A stretch of DNA of 64,000 nucleotides from Aurifilum marmelostoma (taxonomy: Eukaryota > Ascomycota > Sordariomycetes > Diaporthales > Cryphonectriaceae): positions 310,001 to 374,000 of the forward strand of contig JAMXSV010000016.1 of NCBI GenBank assembly GCA_027559495.1. Reading direction: 5' to 3'. Made by a program: the position numbers and the translations under genes. How positions within the stretch are numbered: position 1 is the first letter of the stretch; the number at the start of each line of letters is the position of its first letter. The notes under the pieces were generated by a model, which did not search any database, was not told where the DNA came from, and saw nothing but the letters and a program-made list of their open reading frames with translations. Positions 1 through 11,848 of the stretch are shown piece after piece.

Positions 1-1115
1 TGTCGGGAGGAGACAGCACAGACAGCCTCAGCTGGTAGATGAGTCCCCTCCGAGTGAGTGTTGTGAGAGAAAAGCCTGTCCGTGATGTCGTGGGTTTTCG
101 GCCGTAGACGCGTTACACCGGGACAGACAGGGGTGGGAGGAGTCGAGATTCAAGGGTACCGAGGACTGATTTTATAAGACCTTTGGAGGCGTCTATGTTG
201 ACGAGATCTTGTGGGTCATCGCGTCGGAAGTCGTGGTGGGGTCGGGTTCGACTGTTCATGGGGAGATTGGGATGTTGTCGTGACGGTTGGAGGTAGTGTG
301 CAGGTCAAGTCCTCGAGATGCTGTTCAACAGGCGGTAACTGATCCCACCCCAAGAGGCGCGAGATGCCACCCAAAAACAACTCCGCACGGGCCAGATCTG
401 GTCTTGAGCTGGACCCTGGGCATGCCTGGAGGGGGATGGTGGTGGTGGTGGTACCCACGCACCCACGCACCCGCGCAGGCCACGGTACCGGAGAGTACGT
501 AGCGCGGTAGGTGTGCGGTGTGGTACCATCCCCGCAGCGCGCTACTACACAATGTGGACCCCCCACGACCCCCCTGTTCCTGAAGATCTCCACCAGCTGT
601 CCAGAGGCTTGAGAGGCTTACACAGGCCTGACTGGCCTGACTGGCAAGTCCAGTAGGCTCACCATGGGCCTAAAACAAAAAGTCTAGGATGCCCTTTTGA
701 GAAACCAAAACGATCTCGGATCTAGCCGGTGGGAGGACAAAGCAGAAGGGACTTATCTCCAGTGAGGGTCTTCCTACTAAGTATGTATTTTCACGTTGGA
801 TGCCCATCTTGGAAGTACTACTTTGTTGCATGTGCAACTCGACGGCAGAGATTGACCACCAAGCATGGCTCTCGAATCTGATCTCGAGCCTCGACCCCAC
901 CAAATGTCTTACTTACAGGAGAGGCAGGCACATGTCTGGAAAGGGTTAGGCCCCCGCCTGCAGAAGGTAATACCTGCATGTCATGTTGTGGTGAGTCACA
1001 CTGATACAGATGCTTCTCTCTCTGCCTCTTCGTAAATGTGTTATTGTTTTCATATAAAGCAGCGCTATATGCATACCTCCTCCTCTACAGAAATGCTCTC
1101 CTTACCATACTCAGG
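1..1115. other. intergenic / left edge, no gene recognised
   Basis: No open frame here has recognisable protein character; those present are short and low in complexity (Gly/Trp or His runs over GGT repeats near 430-455). The right part is the presumed promoter and leader of the ABC transporter, with an AT-rich CATATAAAG at about 1051-1059. A possible splice acceptor at 1081-1090 means an upstream exon of that gene cannot be excluded. Confidence 0.5.
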
Positions 1116-4100
1116 ATGGTATCTTCATCCTGGTGCCGTTGGCTGACCCAGCCCTTATTTTGGACCAAAAGGCAACAAGATGGTCCTGTAGCTATCGATC
1201 CGCTGCTCTACTACGTTTCGCCGTTGCAGCTATGGCTGGGAAAGCTTGTGGCTGCCGTCAACAAGACGGGGACTATGGAGAACAAGTGGTTACCTGTCTT
1301 TACGGAGGCCAGTGCACACCTACGCTTGGTCTTTGCTAGGATCTGGTCAGAACATGGTCCCAAGGCAGCTTTCTTCTTGCAATGGGAGACTGGCGGGATG
1401 CTTTTGCTGGGTGTGATCCTGGAGGTAAGCGGTCTAGAGCAGAGCATCTGTTGCTATGCAGCTCAAGTATGTGCCTCTGTTTGTGTATATCCTTGCTCAT
1501 TGGACGTCCATACAGTTGATATACTCCGTGGCTTCAGTCGGCGCTCCTCTGCTCTTGCGACTGCTGCTCTTGGACACCCACAACGCGACGCTGGCCGGGC
1601 TACTGGTGGGCGCCAATATCATCGCTACTCTGGCAGGCAGGGCCAAAAATCAGGTGGTTCGGACACAGAGTACATGGGTAGAGTCCATGCTCCGTACCGC
1701 CATATTTGAGAAGAGCTTGCGCCTGTCTCCAGCAGCCAGGAGAGCACACCCGCCAGCGCAAATTATCAACATGAGCGCCGTGGATGTGGACTTTCTGTCT
1801 ACATATGTCCTGAAGATTCACGACGTTTGGGTCGCGCCGCTGCAAATCATAGCCATTGTTGTCTTGGCAGCCAGCATCATCGGTCCAGCCGCCTTCGTCG
1901 GCTTCCTTTTGCTTCTCATCATGTTCTTCGGCCAGAGCATGGCCAGTCAGATCACTCGTGGGGCCGTGGTCAGGTATGTTCACCTCAATGACCAGCGCCT
2001 GGGCCCTCTACGCGAGCTCCTCCACAACATAAAGAGCGTCAAGGCTGCAGCCTATGAGTCCGTGTTCCGGGATCGCGTATCCAGTGTTAGGACTGAGCAG
2101 CTCAAGGCCCTCTGGGTCTATCTCTCCATGGCCTTTTGTCTCTTTTCTGCATTCAATCAGAGTATCCCGGGCTTCACAGCCGCCGCTGCGTTTCTGTTTC
2201 ACCACATGGCCGGCCACCAGTTGACCGCGGCTGTGGTATTCCCGGCTCTGGCGTATTTCAACCTCCTCAGCCAGCCTGTTTTCTTCGCCTCCATAGCCGT
2301 GACCAGACAGGCTGCCGTCCTGCCGTCATTTAGGCGTATCAGGACGCTGATGGCCGCAGAAGAATCAGATCCGATCACACAGTCACCATGGATGAGCAAC
2401 GCTGAAGCTGCAATTGAGTTTGAAAATGCAGTCTTCACCTATGCATCCTACAATGATGATAACACCGGGAGCCAGAAGCTCGAGGTTGGCAACCTTGTTA
2501 TCCCGCGGAATCAGCTGACCGCGGTCATCGGGCCTACGGCAAGTGGCAAGTCAAGCCTGCTTCAGGCTATCATCGGCGAGATGACACTGGACGGCTCGAT
2601 CAGGATACATGGATCACTCGCATATGTGGCACAGGACCCATGGATTATATCCGGGACCTTGAGAGACAACATCGTCTTCATGAGCGAGTTCGACCAGGCA
2701 CGATATGAAGAAGTGGTCAGCCAGTGCTGCCTGGACGAAGACTTTCGGTCGTTCCCTGGAGCCGACCAGTTCGCTGTGGGAGAGTCGGGAAACAACCTGA
2801 GCGGGGGCCAGCGAGCCAGAATTGCTCTGGCTAGAGCATTGTACTCGCAGCCGCAGATTCTGCTTCTAGATGATCCACTGTCTGCGGTCGACGGAAGGGT
2901 GAGACAGATGCTCTTCCGGACCATCAGATCCTTGGGCATAACTGTGATCTTGGTGACACTACACACATCCTTCGTCCCACAGGCCGATTATATTGTCATG
3001 GTCGAAAAAGGCCGTGTTGTGGCAGCTGGCAAGGACTTGTTATCCAAGCCCGACCTACAGCAGGCAGTCATCCAAGAGGAGTGGCTTCGCGAGCCACTCG
3101 GTGACACAGACAACAGTGGCCAGGCGAAGCTCGTACCATCCAAGGGGAATCAAGACCCGGACGGCTCTAATAATGTGGATGTGGACGACGCTGCAGCCGC
3201 AGCGCTCGGGCTGATCGAGGAAGAAGAGCGAGCCCGAGGAGCCGTCAAATTGAGCGTACTGGGTTTCTACGCACTGAATGCTGGCGGACTCATCCAGGTC
3301 ATCAAGCTCGCTTGTATGGCAGTCTGTCTGACAGTATGTGAAATTATTGGCAGCTACTGGTTTGTGTGGTGGATTGACGGCCAGCTCGGGCTTACACAAG
3401 GCCAATACCTGGGTGGATATCTAGGTCTGACCTTGGCAAGAAGTGTCTTCATTGGCAAGCCACACCCTACCTGCGCAGGTCGTCTGCTCTGTCGCTGACC
3501 TGCTCCATAGCTCTTCTCTCCATCTTTCTCATCCGCTGCACCATGACAGCCAGCAGAGAAATCCACGCCAGCATTGTGGACAATCTCCTCGCCGCGCCCA
3601 TCTCCTATTTCCAGCGTCAGCCGACTGGACGGATCCTGAATCGACTCTCGTCGGACGTCGAAGCCCTGGACACCAAGATCATCAATGCCGTAGACGCCGT
3701 GGTTGCAACCACCACAAGACTCTTCGCTTCTCTCTGTCTGATCGCCCTCTCCTCGCCCATCGTCGTGGCAGCCATCATCCCTTACGTTCTCATGACCGCA
3801 TTCTATCAGGCACGCTTCAGAGTTGCCTCCAGAGAGATCCAGCGCTCCTCGTCGATTCTCCAGTCTCCCGTCACGGCAATCGTCTCCGAGGCCCTCAATG
3901 CACCCGCATCCATCAGGGCCTACGGTGCCGTCATGTTCATGGTGTCAAAGCACGGTGCCGCTCTCGATCGTCTCATGTCCGCCAAGCTTGTGCGCAAGTC
4001 ACTTGACACGTGGATCACGCTTCGGGCGGAGCTGGCCGCCAATACCTTGCTGCTCGTGGTGGTCATGTTGACCGCCACGGGATACATCACAGACGTTCTG

Positions 4101-5093
4101 GGCGGCCTTGCTCTGACATTTGCGTCGGGGCTTGCAAACGATGTCTTCCTGATGACATGGGGGTTAACCGACCTCGAGATCCAGATGAACTCGATCGAGA
4201 GGCTTCAGGAATACCACGATAATCTGCCCCGGGAGGGCCAGTTCCGAGACCTCTTGATAGAGTCCGGGCCGGTGCCCAAGGACTGGCCACGAAGAAATGA
4301 GATTGACATCAAGAACATGTCGCTCTTCTATCCTTCTCGCCCTGCGCCGGCTGTGGACAATCTGACTCTCCACATCCAGAGCGGCGAGAGGCTGGGAGTC
4401 GTGGGCAGAACAGGCTCGGGAAAATCGACACTCGTCTCATCTATAGCGCGCCTGGTCGACCCTACGAGCGGGAGCATGGCCATCGACGGGGTAGAAACCG
4501 CAGCCGTTTCCACCCGGCGGCTTCGTCTACTTGTACACACACTGCCGCAAGAGCCCTTGATCTTCGAGGGAAGTGTACGCGAGAATCTAGACCCGAGAGG
4601 CCAGCGCGCAGATGAGGAAATTCTGGGCGTCCTCGACCGATGCGGCCTGAGGTCAACACTGGCCGACAGCTCTACCACCAGCAGCCACACGATCCTCTCC
4701 AGAGCCCTCACCACGGGTGGCACAGACCTCTCTGCAGGCCAGAGACAGCTCTTGTGCGCAGCGCGGGTCTTGCTCGAGCGGCCGTCGATTCTTCTTGTCG
4801 ACGAGGCGGCCGCCAACATCGACTACGAGACGGACGAGGCCCTGCAAAAGGCCCTGCATGAGGTGCTGCCCGAGTCGACCACGATGGTCACTATCGCGCA
4901 CAGGGCGGCCTCACTTGCATGGCTGGACCGGATCATTGTCATGGAAGCGGGCAGGATCGTGGAGGAAGGCACGCCAGCGGAGCTGCTAGAGAACGAAGGG
5001 AGCTACTACCACAAAGCGGTTAAGACCGAGGGCGAGCGAGCCTTGCAGGCGGCCCTGGAGATTGCGAGGGAGAGGCAGGACAGGGGATCATGA
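1116..5093 (+). CDS. ABCC-family (MRP-type) full ABC transporter
   Basis: ATP-driven efflux pump with two TMD-NBD halves in one chain, expected in the vacuolar or plasma membrane and exporting conjugates or toxic organics. Exons that sum exactly are 1116-1424, 1516-3454 and 3511-5093, giving 1276 aa. NBD1 has Walker A GPTASGKSS, Q-loop VAQDPW, signature LSGGQ and Walker B ILLLDDPLSAVD. NBD2 has GRTGSGKST, PQEPLIFEGSVREN, a variant signature LSAGQ and LLVDEAAANID followed by the H-loop TIAHR. The TGT/LSAGQ pattern and NBD spacing are those of ABCC. Intron 1 could be as short as 37 nt, but splicing at 1515 joins the TM segment as ABCC proteins have it. Intron 2 is a GC-AG intron with a CTGAC branch site. 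No in-frame ATG lies upstream of 1116; the protein lacks a TMD0, so it is either a short ABCC or misses a 5' exon. Substrate unknown. Confidence 0.88.
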
Positions 5094-5096
5094 GAG

Positions 5097-5793
5097 ACGA
5101 CGACGTCCTTTTGGCTATCTCAGCAAGCCATATTGTTGTGCGGGTGATCTGGCTGAACACCCCCAAACTTGGCGATAGTCGAAACACACTTGAGGGCGAG
5201 GCTGGGACGGCGTCCCCTGGTCATAAGTACAAATCCTCGTCCACGCCGTCTATCACAGCCAATTGTGGGACGTAGATTTTGATTATGCATATCTTGAATG
5301 GAATAGAGGACCCAGTGCACATGTTGAAAGGATTTTTCTTCTACGTGAAATCTATTGTTCCACAGCGTCATAGCTGGACCACCTCAGGTATGTCGTGATT
5401 GCACCCCTGTCCAATCACATTGCCGCGCCCAGACGAATGGGTGCATTATCCCGCGATGTCGCCATTGCCCCTAGCGATTATTCCCAAGGTTAGATTCGGG
5501 CCCAGCAGCTTGGAACAGGAGAGGGCGACATGTGCACATGATATCAAAAGTAGATTCCGTCATGTCGTTTTCTTTAAACCCAGATCTCGTCCTCCCATGG
5601 CTCGAGCCTCATCGTACGAAGTAATCATTTCCCTCTCGACTTGTATTTCATATCTGTCTGTCTGTCCTAGGGCATAATATATATCAACTGAATCCTCGGG
5701 GAAAACCAAGGAGAAAATAGGGAAACGACGCGAAGAACCTTGTCCCGTTGCCTCTTTGTCCATAAAACAAAGTTCGTTAATTTCCAGGGCAAG
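5097..5793. other. intergenic, MFS promoter
   Basis: No gene seen. It holds the 3' region of the ABC transporter and the promoter of the MFS gene; AATATATATC at about 5675-5684 is a TATA-like element roughly 110 bp before the ATG. Confidence 0.4.
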
Positions 5794-7773
5794 ATGGCGG
5801 AGCAGGATACAGAATATCAACACGAGAAGGCAGCGGACAACCAGGCCGCGAGCCCTGCATCTGCATCTGTGGGCGAGGAAGTCGGGGCTGTGAACATCAA
5901 CGAGGGCGCACTGCTCCGGAAGATTGATTTCCGGCTCCTCCCCGCCGTTGGCATTCTCTACCTGCTGTCCTTCCTCGACAGGAGCAATGTCGGCAATGCA
6001 AAGATAGAAGGGCTGGCGACGGACCTTGGCATGAGTGAGTGGCACGATCTTGTGTGAGAAGAGGTGGGATAATTGATGACTGACGATTGTGGCAGCGGGC
6101 AACCAGTATCTGACGGGTCTGACGCTCTACTTTATCGGTTATGTCTTGTTTGAGGTTTGTTGCCCCTTTTTGGTCGTGAATGTTTGGCACAATGATGATG
6201 TGGGCATGGCTGATAATTAATTACTTGTTGTTTGCTCCAGATTCCGTGTAATATCATCCTGAAGCGGACATCGCCCAAGCTATGGCTCCCCACGTTGACT
6301 GTCATCTGGGGCATTGTGGCAACGCTCATGGGTGTTATCCATAACCTGTCTGGCTTCTTTGCTGCTAGATTCTTCTTGGGAGTTGGTCAGTCCTATCGAT
6401 ATTCTCTCAGGCTGTCTCTTCGCTGCCGACGACCATGCTGACTTTTGCTACCTGTAGCCGAATCTGGTCTTTTCCCTGGAGTCGTCTACTACTTCTCCAT
6501 GTGGTACAAGAGGAGGGAGCGTCAGTTCCGCATCTCGCTGTTCTTCAGCGCTGCAGCATTGGCAGGATCTTTTGGCGGCATCCTTGCATATGTGAGTCTC
6601 ATATAACGACGATTGCTGGCTAATATTACATTGTGCAGTATTTTCTAATCGTGTTGATGAAAATTGCAGGGCATCAGCTTCATGCGAGGCATCGTCTGGC
6701 CGAACGGCTGGCATTGGATTTTCATCTTGGTGAGCTGCACATTGGTGTCCTTCTCTCGCTGGATGTGCAGAATTAGAGATTACTGACACCAAAGGGCTTT
6801 TCCCCTTTTTGTAGGAAGGACTTGCAACGATCCTGATCGCAGCGGCATCTTACTTCTTCATCTACAACTACCCTGACACGGCCGGCTTCCTGAACAACAA
6901 CGAGCGTGCTGTGATCCAGGCCCGACTTGCTGCAGACAGCGACTGTACCCATGAGGAGCGGTTCAGCTGGGCCAATGTCATGCGGGCTTTCAAGGACCCC
7001 AAGTGCTGGCTGTATGGGTTTGCGTTCCATACTATGAGTCTACCACTCTACACCCTCTCTCTCTTCCTGGTAAGTTGGAACCAATACATTATGGCCCACG
7101 TGTTGGTCGAAATACACAGAATGCAATAAAGGGAAAAAAAAAGGAAAAAAAGGTTGCGCATATACTGAATGGTCAAAACGTCTAGCCGAGCATCATCCAG
7201 TCCCTCGGCTACGCCGCCGCTGACGCCCAGCTGCTCACCATCCCACCCTACGCCTTCGCCTTCGTGACCACCTTGACCGTGGCGGCCCTCTCGGAGCGCT
7301 TTAACAAGCGTGCCCCCTTCCTGGCCGGGTCGTCCGCGTTCGCCGTGATAGGCTACATCCTCCTCCTGGCCAACACGCACCCGACGGCACGGCCGGGGCT
7401 GTCCTACCTGGGCACGTTCTTCGCGGCGGGCGGCATCTACCCGGCGACGGCACTGGCGCTGTCGTGGCCGGCGATCAACGTGAGCGGGCAGACGAAGCGG
7501 GCGGTGGCCAACGCGATGCAGATCTCCATCGGGAACTGCGGGGCGGTGCTGGGCACGCAGCTGTACCGGTCCAACGACGGGCCGCGGTACATTGTGGGCC
7601 ACAGCTTCGCGCTGGGGTACCTCGTGGCGAACATTGTCGTGTCGGGGCTGCTGTACTTCATCCTGAAGAGGGAGAACGAGAAGAGGGAGGGGATCGCGGC
7701 CGAGGTGAAGGAGGTGGGCCACCTGGCGGACTGGGAGGGAGATGATGATCCCAGGTGGAGGTTCCAGTACTGA
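5794..7773 (+). CDS. MFS transporter, anion:cation symporter family (Dal5/Tna1-like)
   Basis: Proton-coupled plasma-membrane uptake permease of the fungal allantoate/nicotinate/vitamin group. Seven exons (5794-6034, 6096-6154, 6241-6385, 6458-6591, 6670-6729, 6815-7069, 7186-7773) total 1482 nt, 493 aa. The N-terminus is a hydrophilic acidic tail followed by KIDFRLLPAVGILYLLSFLDRSNVGNAK, which is the family's TM1 signature (D-R-S/T-N-x-G-N-A). TM4-5 carry the conserved ARFFLGVAESGLFPGVVYYFSMWY pattern across exons 3-4. The C-terminal exon encodes six TM segments and ends in a soluble tail. Substrate cannot be read from sequence; Dal5-type carboxylates or vitamins are the usual ones. Introns have standard GT-AG ends. 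A long AG repeat starts 18 bases after the stop. Confidence 0.9.
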
Positions 7774-7786
7774 GACGGAGAGAAAG

Positions 7787-7790
<4 letters not shown>

Positions 7791-7839
<49 letters not shown>
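7791..7839. repeat. (AG)n microsatellite
   Basis: About 24 uninterrupted AG units in the 3' flank of the MFS gene. Open frames through it are artefacts of repeated Arg-Glu or Leu-Ser codons. Confidence 0.95.
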
Positions 7840-7842
<3 letters not shown>

Positions 7843-8882
7843 TGGGTTGGTGGATACGGCGTTTCGGCTGTTTAATTTATATACAGACTGGAAGTTGGGT
7901 ATATAAAATACATTCACTCAACTCATTGTACGCTTGATTTCATGAAGCTTGTTGGACTGACAGGACTCATCCGTGGCCCCTCCCTCACAGCAGCTGGGAA
8001 CAGAAAGATTATGATGCTACATTGGGAAGAACCCAGTATGAAAATGAAAAGAGAAATCCACCTGCGAGGCTGTTGGGGAAATGCATGATTGCTTCTGCTG
8101 GAGAAAGTCCCGTGTCAAAGCTGAGCTGCGGGTTCGAGCCGCGCGCGGTGTCACATGTTCTGGGGCCGCCTAGATCGGGGCTGGCATATACTGTAGCAGG
8201 CATTAGGCCGTCAGTTTGTATATCCGCTTGCAGAGATGATGATGCCATGTGTCTATGTGTGGCTGTGTGGGTGCGTGGCTGGTCGTCACTGATCGCATCG
8301 AAGGTAACCTGCAATAAGAATTGATTTTTTTTTTCTTTTTGAAAAATAAAGAAATATACAGAGAAAAACGAATTAAAACAATTGTTCCTACATGAGACAA
8401 GATCATTCTTGGACAATCATCAACCATTGTAATCTCATGAGTGCGTGATAAGACACGAGGAGGGGGGGGAGGGAAAAAAAACCCCTCTTCCCCCAGGAAA
8501 ACCCGGAAAAAATAGAGGGGCTGGGGGAGAGAGTCTCTGGTGCTTTCTTGCTATTATCACTGTACTGTACTGTACAAGATCCTCCCGAGAGATCTAATCA
8601 ACATGGATGAGGCCTGCGTGGCCTGCCATAACCAGTGATCCCTCCAGTGGTACAGGCTGTTTAGCGTACGGCCCGGGCCCTGGCCCCCTCAGTGGCCCCC
8701 TCCCTACAAGCGCCCTCTAACAGAGACCCCCAGTAAGAAACCCCCCCTCAGTACCCTCGATCAGTATCATTTATGACACGCCAGGCGCGGGATACAAGTC
8801 CACCCCAGCAGCCCAAGCCACACAGCCTGGGGCCAGGGCCAGGGCCGAACCCGGGGGCGACCCAGCAGGGACAAGAGGTGGC

Positions 8883-8930
8883 AGCGGCGGCAGCAGCAGC
8901 AGCAGCAGCAGCGCAGCAGCAGCAACAGTG
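8883..8930. repeat. CAG trinucleotide repeat
   Basis: Interrupted run of CAG/GCA units upstream of the Whi5-like gene. No supported reading frame crosses it. Confidence 0.85.
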
Positions 8931-9042
8931 ATCACCTGTGCTATGGGCCAGTCGCGCTAGACCGCGTACTCCCGTGCTCTCGTCCATCCAACCTTTTGCG
9001 TCCATCGACGCTGGCTCGGTTTATACCACGCAACTCCAGAGG

Positions 9043-9070
<28 letters not shown>
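9043..9070. repeat. (CA)n microsatellite
   Basis: Short CA repeat ending in CACGCACACGC, in the presumed leader of the Whi5-like gene. Confidence 0.85.
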
Positions 9071-9074
<4 letters not shown>

Positions 9075-9532
9075 AACCTTGGCTTGACGATCCAATTCTG
9101 CTCCCCCTCCTCGCACCCACTCCTCCTCCTCGTCCTGCTCCTCCTCACCACCACAACTGCTCCTTACCGACCAATCAATATCCGTCATTCGTTGCACCGC
9201 AGTTCTTGTCCTTCGGCTCCAGCATCGCCTCGCTGTTAGGCACACCACGACAGCTCACACAGCCGTAGCAGTTAGGTTACCGCGCGCATTCGACTTGGCA
9301 CCGGGTTTCTAATAGCGCGTCGCCCATCCTGCTGCCACCGACCGTCCGACCGACCGACCGTCGTTCCTCGCCCCCCTCCTCCTCCTCCTCTCCTACCTCG
9401 TCTGGGTCGACATTCTGAAATTCGCCAACCTCACGAACCACATGCGCTCCAGTTGAAACACAAACCCACGACGCGATCATCCCTGGTAGCGCCCTGCAGA
9501 AGAGGGGGGTCACAATTCTTCCGGATCCGATC

Positions 9533-11271
9533 ATGTCGTTCCGGCCCGTCAACGCCGCGCCGAAACAGGCTGGCGTGGGTGCCAGCGACAGCAATGCCTC
9601 GTTCTCGACTGCCCACCACCGCGTCGCGCCCAGCGGTCCGTCCTCGTCGCAAGGAGGGCGCATTGCCAGCACCGCCGGCTCCTATCCCCTGCAGAAGCAG
9701 AACTCGAATTCCGACTCCCAGGCAACCGCCCAATCCTCGTCTAATTCCACCGAGTCCCACCGCGTCTTTACGCCGCCCATAGTCGAGAGGAGCGCGAGCA
9801 ACGGAGCCGCGAGCAGCGCCCAGGACGAGTCCAGCCAGGAGTCTCAGCTGCTCCAGCTGTCGCAGCTGGCCGCCGTCCAGGAGAAGATGCCCGACGTGGG
9901 CGGCGCCGCCGCTCCTCCTCGCCCCTCCGTCAAGAGGATGGCCGACGGTGCAGTCAAGGAGAACAGGACAATATCCCCAAGTGCCTCCCCCTCCCCGTCC
10001 TGGATGGCACTCGAGGAACGTGAGCGGCGTTAGCATCGCCTCCTCCACCAGCAGCCGGGTTACCGAGGTGTGTGTGTTTTTTTCTCTCACCACAGCAAGG
10101 CTCAAGATTCCGCGATTGGTGGGGCTCCTCAGGCTGACGCGTCTCTAACCTGCAGCTGTCCTCCGAGCTGAAGGCTCGCCTGTCCTATGCCATGCTCAAG
10201 GTTCACAATGGCTGGCAGACACGGACTATTAATGAGGTCGAGACCCTGGCCTCTGCGGCCGCATCACCCGCCTCCAGCAACTCTACCCTCCCAGGGCCAG
10301 CCGGATCTTCCATCAGCCCGCAGATGCAGACTGTACAACATCCGCCGACCAGCTCGAGCGCCCCCCACCCTCCTCCTCCTCCTCCTTCTTCTCAAGTGCA
10401 GCAGTTGCAGGGCAAGGACGATGCTGCTCTGGCGCGCTCCTCAGCGAGCCCTGGCGCTCAACCTGCCTCCTCCACTGGACTGCAAGATGTGCCATCTCTA
10501 GCCCCTCCGGTGTCTATACAGCCTCATCGCAACGAAACTAACCCTCGGAGAAATTCGAACCCGAAGCATACCCCCAGTCTCATCTCCCCTAGACCTCACC
10601 AGAACAGCCCACATACACCATCCTTACCGTCGCTCAATATCTCACGGGATCCTCGCGCCGTGCGTGCAGCCGCCGACCCCGTGGTCATCTCCCCCACTCA
10701 CAACAACCGCGAGAAGGATGCAATGGAGGCCCTCCTCTTCATGAGCAGTCCAGGGAACTCTGCAAACATGAAGAACTACTATCCAGCCTCTCAGCCCGTC
10801 AGCCATCTTCGGAATGGCGCCTTGGCCGTACCCAGCCCGCAGAGGACGGCCCTGCCGACGTCTGCGCCCAAGCGCAAGAGCTTACCCAACGGCCGTCCGG
10901 CGCACAGCTCACAGCCTCTACCTACGGCCCACTCGTCGCCCAAGAAACGCGTTGGTTTCGGGAGATCGCCATCAACCTTTAGCGAGATGGACGTGGACGA
11001 TCCAGCAAGCCCGCGCCGGCACGCCACGCCGGCGCGCCCGCCAGCGCACAGCAGCCCTCAGAAGATCAACGGCGCAGCGGTGCAGGCACGGCACTCCATG
11101 CCGCCCACGATGGAAGTGAGCAAGCCCTCGCCGCCACAACCCAGACCGAGGTTCTCATATGAGGATCTCGATAGGGTCTTGGACCAGGTGGCAGCCGAGG
11201 ATCCATCCTCAGAGTCCGAGAGCGAGATTGAGCTGCCTGCCCGCCGAGCAGGAGCCGGCATGAGATCGTGA
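9533..11271 (+). CDS. Whi5/Nrm1-family G1/S transcription repressor (frame broken by one base)
   Basis: Repressor of the SBF/MBF cell-cycle transcription factors; CDK phosphorylation releases it at Start. The decisive sequence is at the start of exon 2: LSSELKARLSYAMLKVHNGW, the GTB (G1/S factor binding) motif of the Whi5/Nrm1 family. Exons are 9533-10067 and 10156-11271. The rest is Ser/Pro-rich and disordered, with many SP/TP sites (candidate CDK sites) and basic patches such as PKRK. Exon 1 starts in one frame (MSFRPVNAAPKQ) but the conserved GWHSRNVSGVSIAS block just before the intron is in another. One surplus base in the C-runs at 9987-9996 explains both this and the total length, which is 3n+1. 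Corrected length would be 549 aa. As written, the first frame stops at 10033. Confidence 0.8.
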
Positions 11272-11848
11272 TGCGGACCACAGGGCTCTGGCTGGCTACA
11301 GGCTCCCCCCCCCCCCCCTTTTTTTTTCTTCCTTTTTCTTCATTTCATCTGGCCTTGCCGACTCTTGTATTCATCATATATATACTATACTATACTATGA
11401 CCAATTTTTGGCCTTGAGCATTTGCGGAGTTACAGGAGCATACAGTCCAATAGAGACAGCACCGAGGCGAATCCAGCTCGCTGCGGCTCGAGAATCCGCT
11501 TCATCATCATCAACATCACTCTTCATCCTCAAGCGCGTGCACGTACGCAGGCGCTTCTTTATGATACGTTGCTAAGTACTCAGTTACCCAATACAATGGA
11601 CATCATTCCTCGAAAGTGATCAGAATCTCTGAGGTGAACGCTGAGGGTCTCGCTCTGCCATCCAGGTGGCGTATTGAGTTTGATCTGATCTGATCGTCGG
11701 GAGCAATGCAATGTTCGCGGACAGACAGTGCCTGGCACATACATTGTGAAATGGTGGTTGTTATGGATTACAAAGAATATCAGGCGAAAGACAATGTACA
11801 GCTCGACTACGTTTTCTCCCCGCGCTACACCAAGCAACCACCACTTCG
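11272..11848. other. convergent 3' region, no gene
   Basis: The 3' flanks of the Whi5-like gene (plus) and the alpha-galactosidase (minus) face each other here. It contains a C14-T9 homopolymer at 11305-11327 and TATACTATAC repeats near 11385. No coding signal. Confidence 0.5.

Larger units (their letters stand above)
7774..9532. other. intergenic with simple repeats; leader of Whi5-like gene
   Basis: No gene recognised over 1.76 kb. It contains AG, CAG and CA microsatellites, several G/C homopolymers around 8460-8520 and C-rich stretches at 8680-8745. The part from about 8900 to 9532 is CT-rich and probably the long 5' leader of the Whi5-like gene. Confidence 0.5.

Noticed and set aside
1425..1461. 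37-nt first intron of the ABC transporter
   Set aside because: In frame but very short and it leaves extra residues; the 91-nt version (to 1515) fits the ABCC TM segment better. Not fully excluded.
3443..3560. Frameshift in the ABC transporter
   Set aside because: Fully explained by a GC-AG intron with a good branch site and exact phase.
7048..7917. Long minus-strand frame over the MFS last exon
   Set aside because: Arg/Pro-rich shadow of a GC-rich coding exon, extended through the AG repeat as Leu-Ser.
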